NCBI GenBank assembly: GCA_035578175.1
Contig: JAQMRL010000022.1
Coordinates: 4,571,501-4,635,500 of the forward strand
Direction: 5' to 3'
Source of the DNA: Catonia carolina
Taxonomy: Eukaryota; Arthropoda; Insecta; Hemiptera; Achilidae
Length of the DNA: 64,000 bases
Shown here: positions 45,781 through 57,785 of the stretch, piece by piece
How positions within the stretch are numbered: the first letter of the stretch is position 1
How the letters are laid out: each line of letters starts with the position of its first letter
Notes under the pieces: model-generated
Seen by the model: the letters and a program-made list of their open reading frames with translations, nothing else
Told to the model about the DNA's origin: nothing
Database searches by the model: none
Translations under genes and position numbers: made by a program

Positions 45781-48185
45781 TTTATCTCGTAAAATCGTAA
45801 GCTACAAATAATTCGTATGTTGAGTATTGTTTCCCTTAGAGCTTCCCTTCTCTATTACTATTATTTTAGTACATAGGTATTTTTGATTATTAGGTACTTA
45901 TTTTGATGACTTCAGGTTCTTTATTTTAGTTATACTATTTTTCATGTCATTTTTTTCACTGTTTTTGAATTCACAGTTGTAAATATACAAGTATTAAAAG
46001 AAATAAAATATAGGCTGCTTCAAGTCTTGAAAAAGTGTCAATACATTTTGTAATTAATTTTTAATTTGGTTTTAGGCTACGTAGTTTATTGTAATTTTCT
46101 AGTTGTTGGAACTTGTAAATTGATTAACTACTTAAATTGTAAATAAATATTTGCTATGAATTTAAAAGGAAGTTCTATTATTTAAAAATAACAAGATCCT
46201 AAAAGAACTCATGAACAAAAGTCACAACATTATAATTTGAAATACACTGTATGTTATTTTCATTCAAACGTTTGAAGATTTTTTCTTTAGTAGCTGAAAT
46301 GCATATTATTAGATTGGTATTAAATAATGGTTTTAATAAGATTAGGTATGTTTCCTAAATAAATATTCTTCTACACACCCAACCATAGTTCAACGCTACA
46401 TTCACTGAACTATTGTCAAAATAAAAAATTCACGTATTGAATAACACTTAAATTTGTATAAGATTCCGATGTTGTTTTGCATAATTGACACGTAATGGTT
46501 GATATGTTTACAATATCAATGCTTTGAAAAGGAGTTTACATAATTAGAATAGAATAAATTGGAAAAATAAATAAATGAAAACCGTATAACAGTTTTGTTG
46601 CAAATAACTGCAAATGAGTTTATAATTCGATTGTAATCCATTTCAAATTTAATCCATCAATTCTAATCTAATAAAAGAATCTAGGTTATAAAGTATATGT
46701 ATCTATAAAGAACGCAATTTGTTTGCTAATAAGAAGTTAAGTTGCAAGGAAACTAACTCAATGGAGGGATTTAATAACGTTTTAATGAAATGTTAGTTTA
46801 AATAAGAAGTAAATTAGCTAATGACTAATTTATAAAAGATACATTGAGATGTTCATTTGGTAGTTAATGTAGTCAGAGTACTCTAAGTGTAATGAAAATT
46901 AATAGCGAAGTTGTTAAAAGTCGTCTCTTTGGTAAAAAGAACAAGAATGTTATAATTTCCTATGTAATATCATTCATAGTTTAATGTGCAAGTGTATCTG
47001 AAATGTGCATCTACACAATAAATTGAGATTGATTTTGATAACGGCTTATTTTACAAACAACAGCGGTTTGTTCTCTGGCACGTTTGAAAAAACTTAAGTG
47101 TGCTAATGATCTTAAATTGTAGTACCATACATTTATGCAGTCCTTTTTCGGAAATATACCATATCATTTTAGGCTTTTATGTAATTTGTGCAGGCTTATT
47201 ACTTCTAAAACAGCAGTTTAATTCTCCTTCTTACGTTTTACTCTAATAAGATTTTCTTTATTAATGAAACAGGAAGAATGAATACTGAAAAAATTAAGAA
47301 ATCTGCAGTCGTAATCAATTACAGTCTTAAAAATTTTGGTTATCGGCGATTTACTTATCAGAAAATTTTGAGTTACCAGTGAATTCTCTAAATTTTGGTT
47401 ACTCTACGAAATTAAGATCGTAAATTTCATATATAAAAGAAAACTAGTATTTATTTCAAAACATGTTATTTTACATTTTGATATCTTTAACAACGCACGA
47501 TGACTAAGCAAAAACACCCAGAGGCCTTTTCAAAACTCGATATGAAAACAATACAAGTTGATCACATAATATTATTGTACACGATCCTACAAAATCATCT
47601 AAAAGATCGACTTTACAATTATTCTAAAAATAAATTCAAAACAGTATCTGCTAGGAAATCAATTCTGTATTGTATAATAACTTGTCATAAATACTGTATA
47701 TACATAATATTTAACGTAAGAAATTTATTTATTTATACACAAGACAAAACAATGATAAGGAAAATTCACATTACTGTAAACTACCTTCATTGTGAGATTA
47801 CTTCAAATGTGTCATCAGTCACCCACAACATATTGTTCTAAGATCAAAATAGCTTGTGGATTTGGTGAATCCCGTGATAAAAAAATTAAAAATATTTTTT
47901 TATAATAATATATTATTATTATAAGGAATATACAAGGCACATATTTTATATATCCTTTAAATTCTTAAAACTAAATTTTATCTTCGAGAGCCAAAGCTCT
48001 TTTAGAATTATAATAATTTGTTAACGTTAGCAATTCTTTCCGTTTACCAAAATTATTTCCGTATTACCAAAATAGGAAAAAAATTAACAGGCTTTAAATT
48101 CAATTAAGGGCAAAAAGAACTTCCCTAAGCAGTACTATCTTTTTTATCCTAACATGTGTACGTTGTAACCTGTTTAATTTAAAAT
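45781..48185. other. AT-rich stretch, no gene seen
   Basis: Includes a 113-codon AT-rich ORF (47500-47841) that I regard as chance. Confidence 0.4.
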
Positions 48186-48265
48186 AATTAGCAATTCAAT
48201 GACCCGATGAGATGAGGATGATATTATCTATGACGTGTAAATAAGGTGTAGTCTTGCACAGACTC
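48186..48265 (-). repeat. tRNA-derived SINE 3' fragment
   Basis: Minus-strand match to the SINE distal body (CATCTCATCGGGTCATTGAA, TTTACACGTCA, ACTACACC). Head missing. Confidence 0.7.
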
Positions 48266-48780
48266 TACTAGGAGGGCTGTGTCTACTCCGGGAATTGGTG
48301 GCCTCTGGTTGTGGGGGAGCGCGGGATGTGTGCTGGTTTCCTTCTGCTTTTCCTGGTTTTGGGCCTTGTATTGTTCAAACTGGTATTTTTTTCTATGAGT
48401 GTGTGCTGTACTGTTCCAGTAGGATTCGAGTGATATGTTTATGCTCGGCTTAATTCTATAAGGTTCTCTTCAGACTGTGCTTCTTTTCCTGTTTGTTTTA
48501 ATGGTTCTTAAATTGGTAGTTTTTATTTGTTCTTATGTTAGCTGCCTACTACTGGCCTCCAATTTTGGATTACTATCGTCATATTAAGGCGTTTGCTGTT
48601 CTACCGTGATCACTCCCATCGACTTTTCATTCCAATCCATCAGATTAGGTATTTACTTAGTGTGGATAATATTGGCTATGAGGGGAGTTGGGAGGAGGGA
48701 CTTTTCCCTTATTCCCCCGCCACAGTAGAACTACTGAATTTTACTGTCTTATTTTACCTGATATGTTCTACTCAATTGTA
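48266..48780. other. Unassigned GC-richer stretch
   Basis: GC content is clearly above the surroundings. No frame on either strand reads as a known protein. May be an unrecognised repeat joined to the SINE fragment. Confidence 0.3.
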
Positions 48781-48894
48781 GTATCTTATCTTAAAGTATT
48801 GTACTCCGGAATATAAAGTATTAAATTATATAAATTAAACCAGAATGGAAAATAGGTTAGTAATAATTAGTTATTGTTGTTCCTCACCGTACGG

Positions 48895-49195
48895 TAAGAA
48901 GCTACCACTTCTACATGATGACGAATTTGGTTGATTTAGTTCGTAGACACGCTGCGCGTGTCGTTTTGAAGTGGGTCAAGAGTAGGTACATGGGTCAAAG
49001 GTAATAGATTGTCCCTGGAAAAAGTTGTTTGGTTCATTTACTGTTTGTGTAAAGAATATACCACAAGGAAATTCAGTGCAGATGAGTTACGGTTGTCAGC
49101 TAACGCTTTTATAGACTGGAAAAATTACATGCGCGAGGTGTGCGCAAATTATATTCTACGAACCTCTATCCAGATTGGTGATTTAATAACATAGT
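48895..49195 (+). mobile_element. Merlin-type transposase N-terminal remnant
   Basis: The plus strand reads SLEKVVWFIYCLCKEYTTRK, LRLSANAFIDWKNYMREVCA and ..TSIQIGD. This is the pattern of Merlin/ISXO2-type transposases before the DDE domain (a helical SL.K....IY segment, ..V.DW.N..REVC.., then IGG). The DDE part does not follow: the frame stops at 49194. The complementary C-terminal part is seen elsewhere (8522-8725). Confidence 0.6.
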
Positions 49196-49199
49196 TTAT

Positions 49200-51299
49200 T
49201 TGTAAAATATTAATGTAAAACTTTTAAAATATTATCCCTGTTTATCGTTAAAAATACTATAAGATTAAAACTATAGAAATATTCACAAAATGTAAAAACA
49301 TATGCTGGCGGGAGAATAAGAGAAAAACCCTGGGAGGCTAACCAAAATAAATAAATAATAAATCGTCTTTTCATGTTATTCTTTTATTGTAATTTACATA
49401 ACAGCTCATTGTTAAATAGTTTATAAACGTTTAATAGTTCGTAGTTGTTGGTAATAGTTAATAGTTACTGTTAAATAAAAGTAGAAGAAAAGAGTAGCTT
49501 TACGTAACGAAAATTGTTTAAAATTTCTGCCCGCAATTAAAAACTGAAAATTTATGATTTTGTAAAGTCAATTCATGAATTTCTTCAGATGTAAGTTTAA
49601 TAAATATTGTTGATAAAAATAATCAAAAATAATATACAGTTGCGTGAATTTGTAATATGCAACTCTTAGATGAGGAATAAAATTTGTTTAGTATTTCATA
49701 GTTACAAATTGAAGAGTTTTATAACATTGGCTTGGCTAAAGAAATGTTCTTTTGATAATAAAAAATATTTTCTCTAAAGAGCAAGTACAGCAGGAGATTG
49801 ACGTGCTAGTAACAGTAAGGAACTAATATTATCGTAGTCGATCTCGTTACATGCGGTTTCAATTAGGCAAGATGTCTAGCATTAACCTTCCTCTTCCGCT
49901 TTCACACGCCTTCTCTTTAGAGAAACCACTCTGCTGGCTTTTCAGATGAAAAGCATTAACTTCACAGCTTCTGCCCCTCCCCGGCCTATATCCTTAGTTT
50001 ACTCTTCAACAATTTAATCATCTACGTAAAATACATTTTGAAATGATTCCAATTTCAATCTTATTTAAAAAAATAAAAAGTGATGTCAAAAACATATCCT
50101 ATTTAGTCAATTCCGGCAAATTTGTAACTATATTATTTATGCAGTGTTATTATAACACACTATAGGCCTACTGTATGTTACATTTTAGTGCGTTTTGATA
50201 TTTACATAATTTCTTTTGTAAAAACATTGCTTGGTGTATGAAGTACCATTGAATAAGCAGTAGGCTACGTGAGACAAAATAATCTGTGAGTTCTTAACGA
50301 TTTTGTTTTCGAAAAAGAGAATACTACAAAATGAGAAACTAAAAAAATAATTAAAAACTATTAAATTAAATGATAAATAAATATTTTGTTAAATAATATT
50401 TCTGTATAATTTCTACATGGCTAGTTGTTTTAAAAAGAACAAATTATGTTTAAAATGTATCAAATATTGTATGAAGAGAATGTTTTATGAATAGAAGGAG
50501 CAGTTTATCTAATCAAACGCTTTTGGTAAAGGTATTTTTATTTTTCATAACTCTATTGATTCAATTTTCCAAAGAGAACAGTTCTAAGTAGTAAGTATTT
50601 TTAATCTTTGTTTTAATTGTGTAATATAAATATGTTTTCAAAAATATCTTAACATAGCTATATACCTATTAAATTAAATATTGATGTACGATATCCAAAA
50701 GTTTAATATTTCTTCGTTCATTTCGAATGATTGAATTTTATAAGTTTCCAACAACGTTTGCACCGTGTAAATTAAATTTTTCTCCACTCGAAGAGTAAAC
50801 TACGTATTTATTATTTTTCCTCTCTTTTTGTAAATTGCTAGTTATAACATAAGAAAATTGAAACACGTGAGATATTTTTACAGATTATTTTTGTAGAAAT
50901 AGAATAAAAAATATCTCTCCCGAAATATCGGATATCATTTTAATGCTCTTGTACGATATACTGTTCACACCAGATAATGTTTTGATAAATATGTACTATA
51001 AAATATCGTGTATGTTAAAAAGAGCTTATTGATTATACTCAAGGTATATACATGTTTAACGGATCATTTCGTATCTTAAACAGTTTTATTTATGTACATA
51101 GTCAAATCTGTCAAGCGTTTTCTTCAGTTACATGGTTACATTCACATCTGATAGATTAGAGGAAAGTAACTCAGGCTAGTTCATTCAGTTAGCGTGTCCT
51201 TAAAAGCATACATAAAACACTATAATGGTTTGACACAATTTATGATTTGATAATATCCGACTCCTTATTTTATATGTTAATTTCAAAAGAATTTGTAAT
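49200..51299. other. AT-rich stretch with one GC-richer patch
   Basis: Mostly AT-rich. Positions 49845-49990 are GC-richer, with no open frame or repeat partner seen in the window, so they could be a non-coding conserved element. Confidence 0.3.
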
Positions 51300-51460
51300 A
51301 TTATTTGAACTTCAAGAACAGTCATAAAGTAAGTAGTTTAAATTTATTTTGTTTCTCAAATGTTTTATATAAAATTTTGTAAAACTTGCTACAAGAATAT
51401 TGCATTTTATAATAAATTTGAATGCAAAATTGTTTGTGATATTAGAATAAATATTTTGTT
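51300..51460 (+). repeat. Dispersed repeat I, copy 1
   Basis: Inverted match to 55565-55715: GAACAGTCATAAAGTAAG, TTTATTTTGTTTCTCAAA, ACAAGAATATTGCATTT and TTGTTTGTGA are shared. About 80% similar, no coding. Confidence 0.8.
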
Positions 51461-53035
51461 ATAAATTTTCTTCAATAACATTTTTCTATAACATAATAGT
51501 ATTAGTTATTACTAATATTTTTACAAACTTTATTGTTAACAATCCAATATAATCGAAAATTTAACATTGTAATGAGCAAAGATAATTTTGATTTAGGATT
51601 TATAGCAAAATATTTTTTATTAGTAAGTACGTTAAAACGGTACACCATTTAACAATTGAGTAAAAACATTACATTTTGTAATATACGGCTAGTGATAAAT
51701 TATAAAATAATGATATTTCCAATGAGTTCTCTGGGTTATTACTATTAATCGTGGAGAGACAAATACCTACCACAAACTAATTATAAAATTTCTTTGAAAT
51801 AAACAATTTCATTGAATAGTTTTATTTAGCATAAGTAATCCTTCGGGCCAGCCAAGTCAGCTGGTAGAAAGTTGCTATTAAAAATTGTTAAGCAACACTG
51901 TTCGGGCAAGTGACTTTATATGGTGACCAGCTGACAGCCATTCCTCAACAAACTTCATTGGGGGTCCCTGTTAAAAAAAATTCATGGTGAATCACGCCAA
52001 AAAAAAAAATACAGCGAAATGCAGTGGTCAAACTAGTTGTCAATAAGGTACAGTTCCCGATAGCAAATAAATACTAAACAGAATTAGAGTAAGTAGGCCT
52101 ACACTATATAAGATATATTAAAAAAATCAAAATACAGAAACTTTAGTATTAATTTTTTTTTTAATTACAAAATATTTTTTTTAAATTTAATTTGCTTAAA
52201 ACATGTTTTAATTTAGTGCCAATTTACTGCTAATTTAATGTGGAGATTGTTGCTCATAGCTAACTAAAGATTTAAACGACTACCTCGGTAACTTAATATG
52301 ACGAGTGCTGACTACAATACGGAGTTACTGAATTTGAGTCGTAGTTAGAGCCTGGAGTTTATTCAAGTTACAATGTTCTCGAAATGTTTATAACACGCTG
52401 AAACCGTGTACTACATTAGATCAATTACGGCTAAATTCGAAAGAATGTTAGGAATACAAATCAAAATAAAAAAAAAACAAAACAATATCGCTTTTCTAAG
52501 AAATACAAATTACGCTACGAAGACATCCTGTCTTACTTACATGGTTTTTTAGAGACGTCTCCGTTAACACAAATGTAGGCTACTTATTATACGTTTTGAC
52601 TTGGAGTTGACCACAACTTTGTACACATTGCAACACAACGTACATGATCGCGTACACCCTCACCAAATGTCAAAAATACGTATCATACTCAAATATTATT
52701 TAAGATTAACAAATTTAAGAAAGATTCAGAAACACCATTAAATTTTTGGGAGTTAAACATTTTTGATTTCATTAAAACAACTTCGACAACTAGTCTTATT
52801 ATTATTTTAATTGTTGTTCATATGTAATAAATTTGTAATGGGGTCGATATTGGCCTATTATTCGATTTAACGTTAAATAAATTAACTAAAACATTTTAAG
52901 GGTTTATCACGATAAGAAATTATAGTCTATCACATTATGATATTAAGTATTATATTGTTATACAGTATTACTAGTAGTCGGCTTCTTTTATAAAGTATCT
53001 GTGTTTGTTAATTTTTAAGTAGTCTATTTTAAAAA
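51461..53035. other. AT-rich stretch; small nested inverted repeat at 51856-51935
   Basis: GTCAGCTGG (51856-51864) and GTTGCT (51871-51876) are mirrored by AGCAAC (51891-51896) and CCAGCTGAC (51927-51935). Otherwise nothing recognisable. Confidence 0.4.
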
Positions 53036-54126
53036 TTTTTTTTTTTTTTTTTTAACAGTAAGAATTATTTACAAACAGTTTAACAAAAACTTTCAGTAAA
53101 TGTGTTGATGATGAATAAAACTTGAAGAAGACAGCACTCAGCAGCGTTGCTTCCATGTCATCGTTTGGTTATAGTTGATGAAGGGTTTCTTCTTGGTCTT
53201 GGTGACGTACAATTTTTTTTTCTTCTTTTTATACGGATGAAGTGAATGAAGGTGTGAAAAGGAGCGAATGAAAACGTGATACTGATGATCTGTGTAACTG
53301 ATGATAGAAAATTTATTAGATGATTATTTTAGATTATTGAGAGTTAGCAAGATTTAGTTTATTAATAAATAAGAGTTGACAACCGCAGTATAATTTTGTG
53401 TTTTTGATCTTAAAAGGATGGTTAAACATTTTTGATCAGGTGAAACGGAATGGAAGATCTAATATTCTCGCCTTCTTGAGTCTTTGGTGTTCAATATTGT
53501 CATCGAGAAGATTTATAGCCAAATGATTGGAATGAGTGTCCAACTTGGTTAAATACTTTTCACTCCGACTGCTAATTTCTTCTCCCACCGTAGGTATGCC
53601 CAGGTCATGATGGAGTACTTCATTAGGCACATACCAAGGTGCACAGCATATAAGTCGAAGAAACTTCGATTGGAATCTTTGTAATATTTCTACATTAGAT
53701 GTACTTGCTGTGCCCCAGAGTTCAATTCCATAACTCCAAACTGGTTTTATCATCACCTTGTACAGTGTCAATTTATTTTCCAAAGACAACTGTGATCGCC
53801 TCCCAACAAGCCAATATAGTTGTCGTAATTTGAGTCCAAGTTGTTTCCGTTTGGTCCATATATGTTTTCTCCACGTCAATCGCCTGTCTAGATAGATGCC
53901 CAAGTATCTCACATCATCTGAATGTGGAATTACGGTGTTGCGAAACGTTACTGGTGAACATGATTCTCATTTCATCGTAAAGGTTACGTGTGCAGACTTC
54001 TGTTCATTTACTTTGATCCTCCATTTTTGGCACCAGTCTTGAATGTCATTTAGATGTTGCTGTAGTTTTTCAGAAGCGTGGACTGGGGAGGCATCAGATG
54101 CAATAATAGCAGTGTCATCGGCAAAA
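53036..54126 (-). mobile_element. Jockey-like LINE, 5'-truncated (family A)
   Basis: Second long copy of the family at 9009-10726. The T run at 53036-53053 is its poly(A). The minus strand begins exactly at the FADD motif (54126) and runs through the C-terminus to about 53436. 158 codons are open (53436-53912), from RYLGIYLDRRLTWRKHIW to the same LPFRFT end. An in-frame TGA at 53967-53969 stands where the other copy has CGA. TATTTTAAAAA at the left and TATTTTTAAAA at the right suggest the target duplication. Confidence 0.95.
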
Positions 54127-54779
54127 CTTATTTTTAAAATAAGTTAATTTATATAACTATAGGTATTTTTTATCATCATTGATGTATATTAGGCCCAATG
54201 GTGTAAATCTGATTTAAAAGTTATTTTTTGATGTTGGTCAGGTTAATTTTCAATTTCGTCTTATGGTAAGCACAAAATTTAAAAATTATTATTGATTAAT
54301 TACAAAATAAAATATAAGTATGTTGGCGATAGCCATTGCTGCTAAATTTATATGTAGCCTACAGTAATTCTAAAATTTAAAAAAAATCAGTTTATGATAT
54401 TAAACAAAACGTTATTTGCCAAAGGGGTTTGATGACATTCAAATTTATATCGATCTATTGTTTCACTGTAATTTTTCGTTTAGAGCACTGTTCGTACGTA
54501 AGTCATGGTGAATTACATTATTGGTTACGAACAAGAAGAATTTACACATTAGTATAAAATGATGCAAAGTTGATATTTACAAAAGTGTAATAATAATTCG
54601 TTATATCAAAAATAAAAATGCTGTAAATCTTATTTAACTCCAATTTAGCAAAACAAGACAAATCGTTTATAAAAACGTTTCTAATTGTTAACATGGGGGG
54701 TTCAATAAGAAATGTAATATTAATGTTACCGATTGCGAATATTAGTTACATAGAACGCGGCGTAAACCTAGATCAGAGT
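54127..54779. other. AT-rich stretch, no gene seen
   Basis: Nothing recognisable. Confidence 0.4.
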
Positions 54780-55060
54780 GTGAGAGAGTACGAACATTGG
54801 GTGATACGTTTTGGTCTGAGGTGACCAAATTCAACTGGGGCGGAATGCAATCACACTAGCTGGGAATAAATCTGCTGAAATTGATTGCATACGATTAGCC
54901 AGTGGGGCAGTTCGAGGACCACAGCATTCCCCCGATAATCGCCTCAATCACATCGCTGAATTATATCCAGTAATAGCAACTTTAACCAGCTGAAAGGGAA
55001 GGGTTGGCTCTTTCACCCGATCCTCTCCTCTCCCAGTCTATCTATTCGAAGCTTACACAG
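54780..55060. other. Unassigned GC-richer island
   Basis: About 280 bp of balanced composition in AT-rich surroundings. The longest frame (plus strand, about 50 codons, NAITLAGNKSAEIDC...) is not recognised and no splice sites frame it convincingly. Candidates: conserved non-coding regulatory element, or fragment of an unknown repeat. Confidence 0.3.
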
Positions 55061-55564
55061 ACTGATGCAAAATTCTATAGTATGTAAAACCGATTTATTC
55101 AATTACACACTATTAGGCCGTATTATGTTTTTAGTGTGCTCTTTTCTATTTCAGTTAAAACTGGCGCACACTTTATAAGTATCTAGCCCAAGTACAATTT
55201 TAGTCACATTAAATAATAATTAAAAATTTTATTCACACTATTTTTATTAAAAGTTAATTTTAAAACATGGTTATATTAATACCACAAAATTTTATCGGGT
55301 TTTAAATTTCAATTCCTGCAATAGAAACCTTGTGAAAAGTTAATTTCTTTGGACAGGACGTCTTATCTTTATGCCACACGTATTAGAAGAACAACAAAAA
55401 GTAAATAATTAGAAAATGTAGAAATATAGTGAACAATTTCATTAAAATAAAATAAATTGTATTAATAAAGTTAACAAAGTAATACTATTTTTACAGATAG
55501 CTGAGCGACGGAATGTACAAGAATTGAGAGTATGGTAGGCCTATCAATCAATTTAAAATCAGGA

Positions 55565-55715
55565 TCATTTTATTCTGTCACAAACAACTTTGCATTCAGA
55601 TTTTACTGAAATGCAATATTCTTGTAGTAATTTCACAAATTTTTATATAAAACGTTTGAGAAACAAAATAAATTTAAAACCACTTACTTTATGACTGTTC
55701 TTTATTTTGCTTATT
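55565..55715 (-). repeat. Dispersed repeat I, copy 2 (inverted)
   Basis: Reverse complement of 51300-51460. The pair lies ~4.2 kb apart in opposite orientation. Confidence 0.8.
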
Positions 55716-56639
55716 TACAATTTATTTCGTTAGAAGAATAACAATTAGCATATTTGAAGGTTCAGATGTTGAATTAATCACCAGTGTAACTTTACACTTA
55801 CTGTTAATTTTTTCATTTTTTATTTGTTTAAATTTATTTGTTTAACGTCGCATCAACTGCGACAGTCATAAGTGACAACGTTGGGGTGGAACTTTGAACA
55901 ATGGAGGATGAAATGATTTTTTGTAACGTATGAAAATAAGCCGTGTCTGAGTGGGATTCTGTTTATTTTGTGTCAAACAGTTTGCACATTTGTAATTACG
56001 CACCCGGTAAAATTAAGAAGATAAATGACTGATTACAAAATGGTAGAACCAGCCATGAATCTAACCAGGGACCTTGGAAGACAGCAATGTAATCAATGAA
56101 GAGGTCAACTGAATATCTTAAAAAGAAGTGTTTTTTTCCAGAGTTTATTAAAACTATACTGTATATAATTATATACCTACATAATAATATATAATAATTA
56201 ATAATATTAATAATAAATTAATAATAACGTAATAATTATATACATAAAAATGATTGATATTTTTATAATAAATATTTTCATTTATTAGTCTGACTGTATT
56301 CAAAAGCTTCGATATTTTATAAAATCTACGTTTGCTGTAAATTTATTGATACATTTAAGACAAACGAAAAACAAACTTGTCCCATTCCAGTAAAATTGGT
56401 CACAGTTCATTTTAAGTAGCTAAAAACATAGATATTAATAACGATAATCCAAGTGCATACACCAGATTGTTCATTTTTGGCGTTAAGTAGTGAGTATTTA
56501 CAACGTTTAAATGACTTTCATAATACCGGGAGAGTTTTTCCTTATGAGCTGATGGTATGAATTTGTAAAAAAATATGATATAGACCTAAATTTTAAGTAA
56601 ACTAAATTTTGAATGTTTTAAATGAATTTCATTTGCTAC
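55716..56639. other. AT-rich stretch, no gene seen
   Basis: Very AT-rich around 56140-56280 (TAATAAT-like words). Confidence 0.4.
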
Positions 56640-57160
56640 TATACTGCTCAAATTAATTAGGACTGCTTTTCTTCAACAGTAAATTTTGTAAACTGTAAAA
56701 CACTCTCTGAAACAGATCTTTATTTTGGTTTTTCCACAAAAAACGGCCTTAGCAGCTTAGTTTCTGTTCAATGTATGATGAATTACCCTGAAATCAAGTA
56801 CACAAAAATATTTTGACATAAAATTGTACCATTCATGTAAATGTTTGGGGGGACATTTCAACTTGACTTGGCTCCTGGTCATATAATTCGAAATTGGTCA
56901 AAAGTTTAATGCTGGAATATCAAATTGATGTATCTGATTGGCCTGGAAATTCACCAGACTTAAATTCCATTGAGAACTTATGGAATATTTTAAAGAGACT
57001 TTAGGTAAGATGAATGGTACAAGAAAAGAACGCATGATAATTAAGCCTATAAAAGTTTCGTTCTAAGATGATTTAGTCAAGAAAATGTGCACTAATCTAG
57101 TAGATTCAAAGCCAAAACATCTTTAAGAGGTAATTTTCGTCGTCTGCATCACATGTCACA
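56640..57160 (+). mobile_element. Tc1/mariner-type transposase remnant
   Basis: The plus strand reads LDLAPGHIIRNWSKV (the QDNAPCH..R block, whose catalytic Asp position is degraded), then DVSDWPGNSPDLNSIENLW and NILKRL. The S/P-I-E-NLW motif carries the final catalytic Glu of the DDE domain of Tc1-like transposases. Stops and frame changes, and no terminal repeats identified. Confidence 0.8.
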
Positions 57161-57318
57161 AGTGACATACTTCAAAAAATTTGAAATTTGAGTTAGGTCG
57201 CCTATGAATGTGTTTGGGTGTACTCTACACCATCACGAACTGACTTATCAATATCTTCGTTATTAACTAATATACGAACAATAATGTTTCTACGTAACTC
57301 ACAAAAGTTGTGGATTGT

Positions 57319-57785
57319 AATCACGTACTGTCGTATGTTGAGATACGTCACTTTTTAAAACTTGAATTGTGATTCCTAACTCTGACGTATTCGTCAGTTT
57401 GTGATGCGGTCGCTTACATAACGAAACCGAAACTGTATTTGACGTATTCGAACAAGTACGCCTACATAATTAAATAAAACTAAATAATGAAATTGGCATT
57501 TATAGGTATTTCCTTGATAGGGTTAGGTAGCAATCGTCAGGATATATATTACGATATTCATATTTCCATGCACAAAATATATATTACCGTCGCATTTGTA
57601 TAGCGTTGTCTAAATTAATGTAGAATTTATAAAAATAAACAGTAATCATCATGTTTGTATTTGTTAGTATTCATTGTCGATCACGATAATTTTATCTGTA
57701 GAGCACGTCATTTGTTTATAATAATATAAATATATAATATGTTGCCAATAACATAATATGTTGCCGTAAATCACGTACTGTCGTA
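57319..57785. repeat. 450-bp interval bounded by 17-bp direct repeats
   Basis: AATCACGTACTGTCGTA occurs exactly at 57319-57335 and 57769-57785. The interval also ends with a local duplication (ATAATATGTTGCC twice near 57734-57764). Could be a target duplication around an insertion, but there is no poly(A) or terminal repeat. Confidence 0.6.

Noticed and set aside
47500..47841. 113-codon plus-strand ORF starting MTKQKHPEAFSKLD
   Set aside because: Composition is that of AT-rich noise (Ile, Asn, Tyr, Lys). At this base composition a couple of frames this long are expected in 64 kb on two strands, and no motif or splice context supports it.
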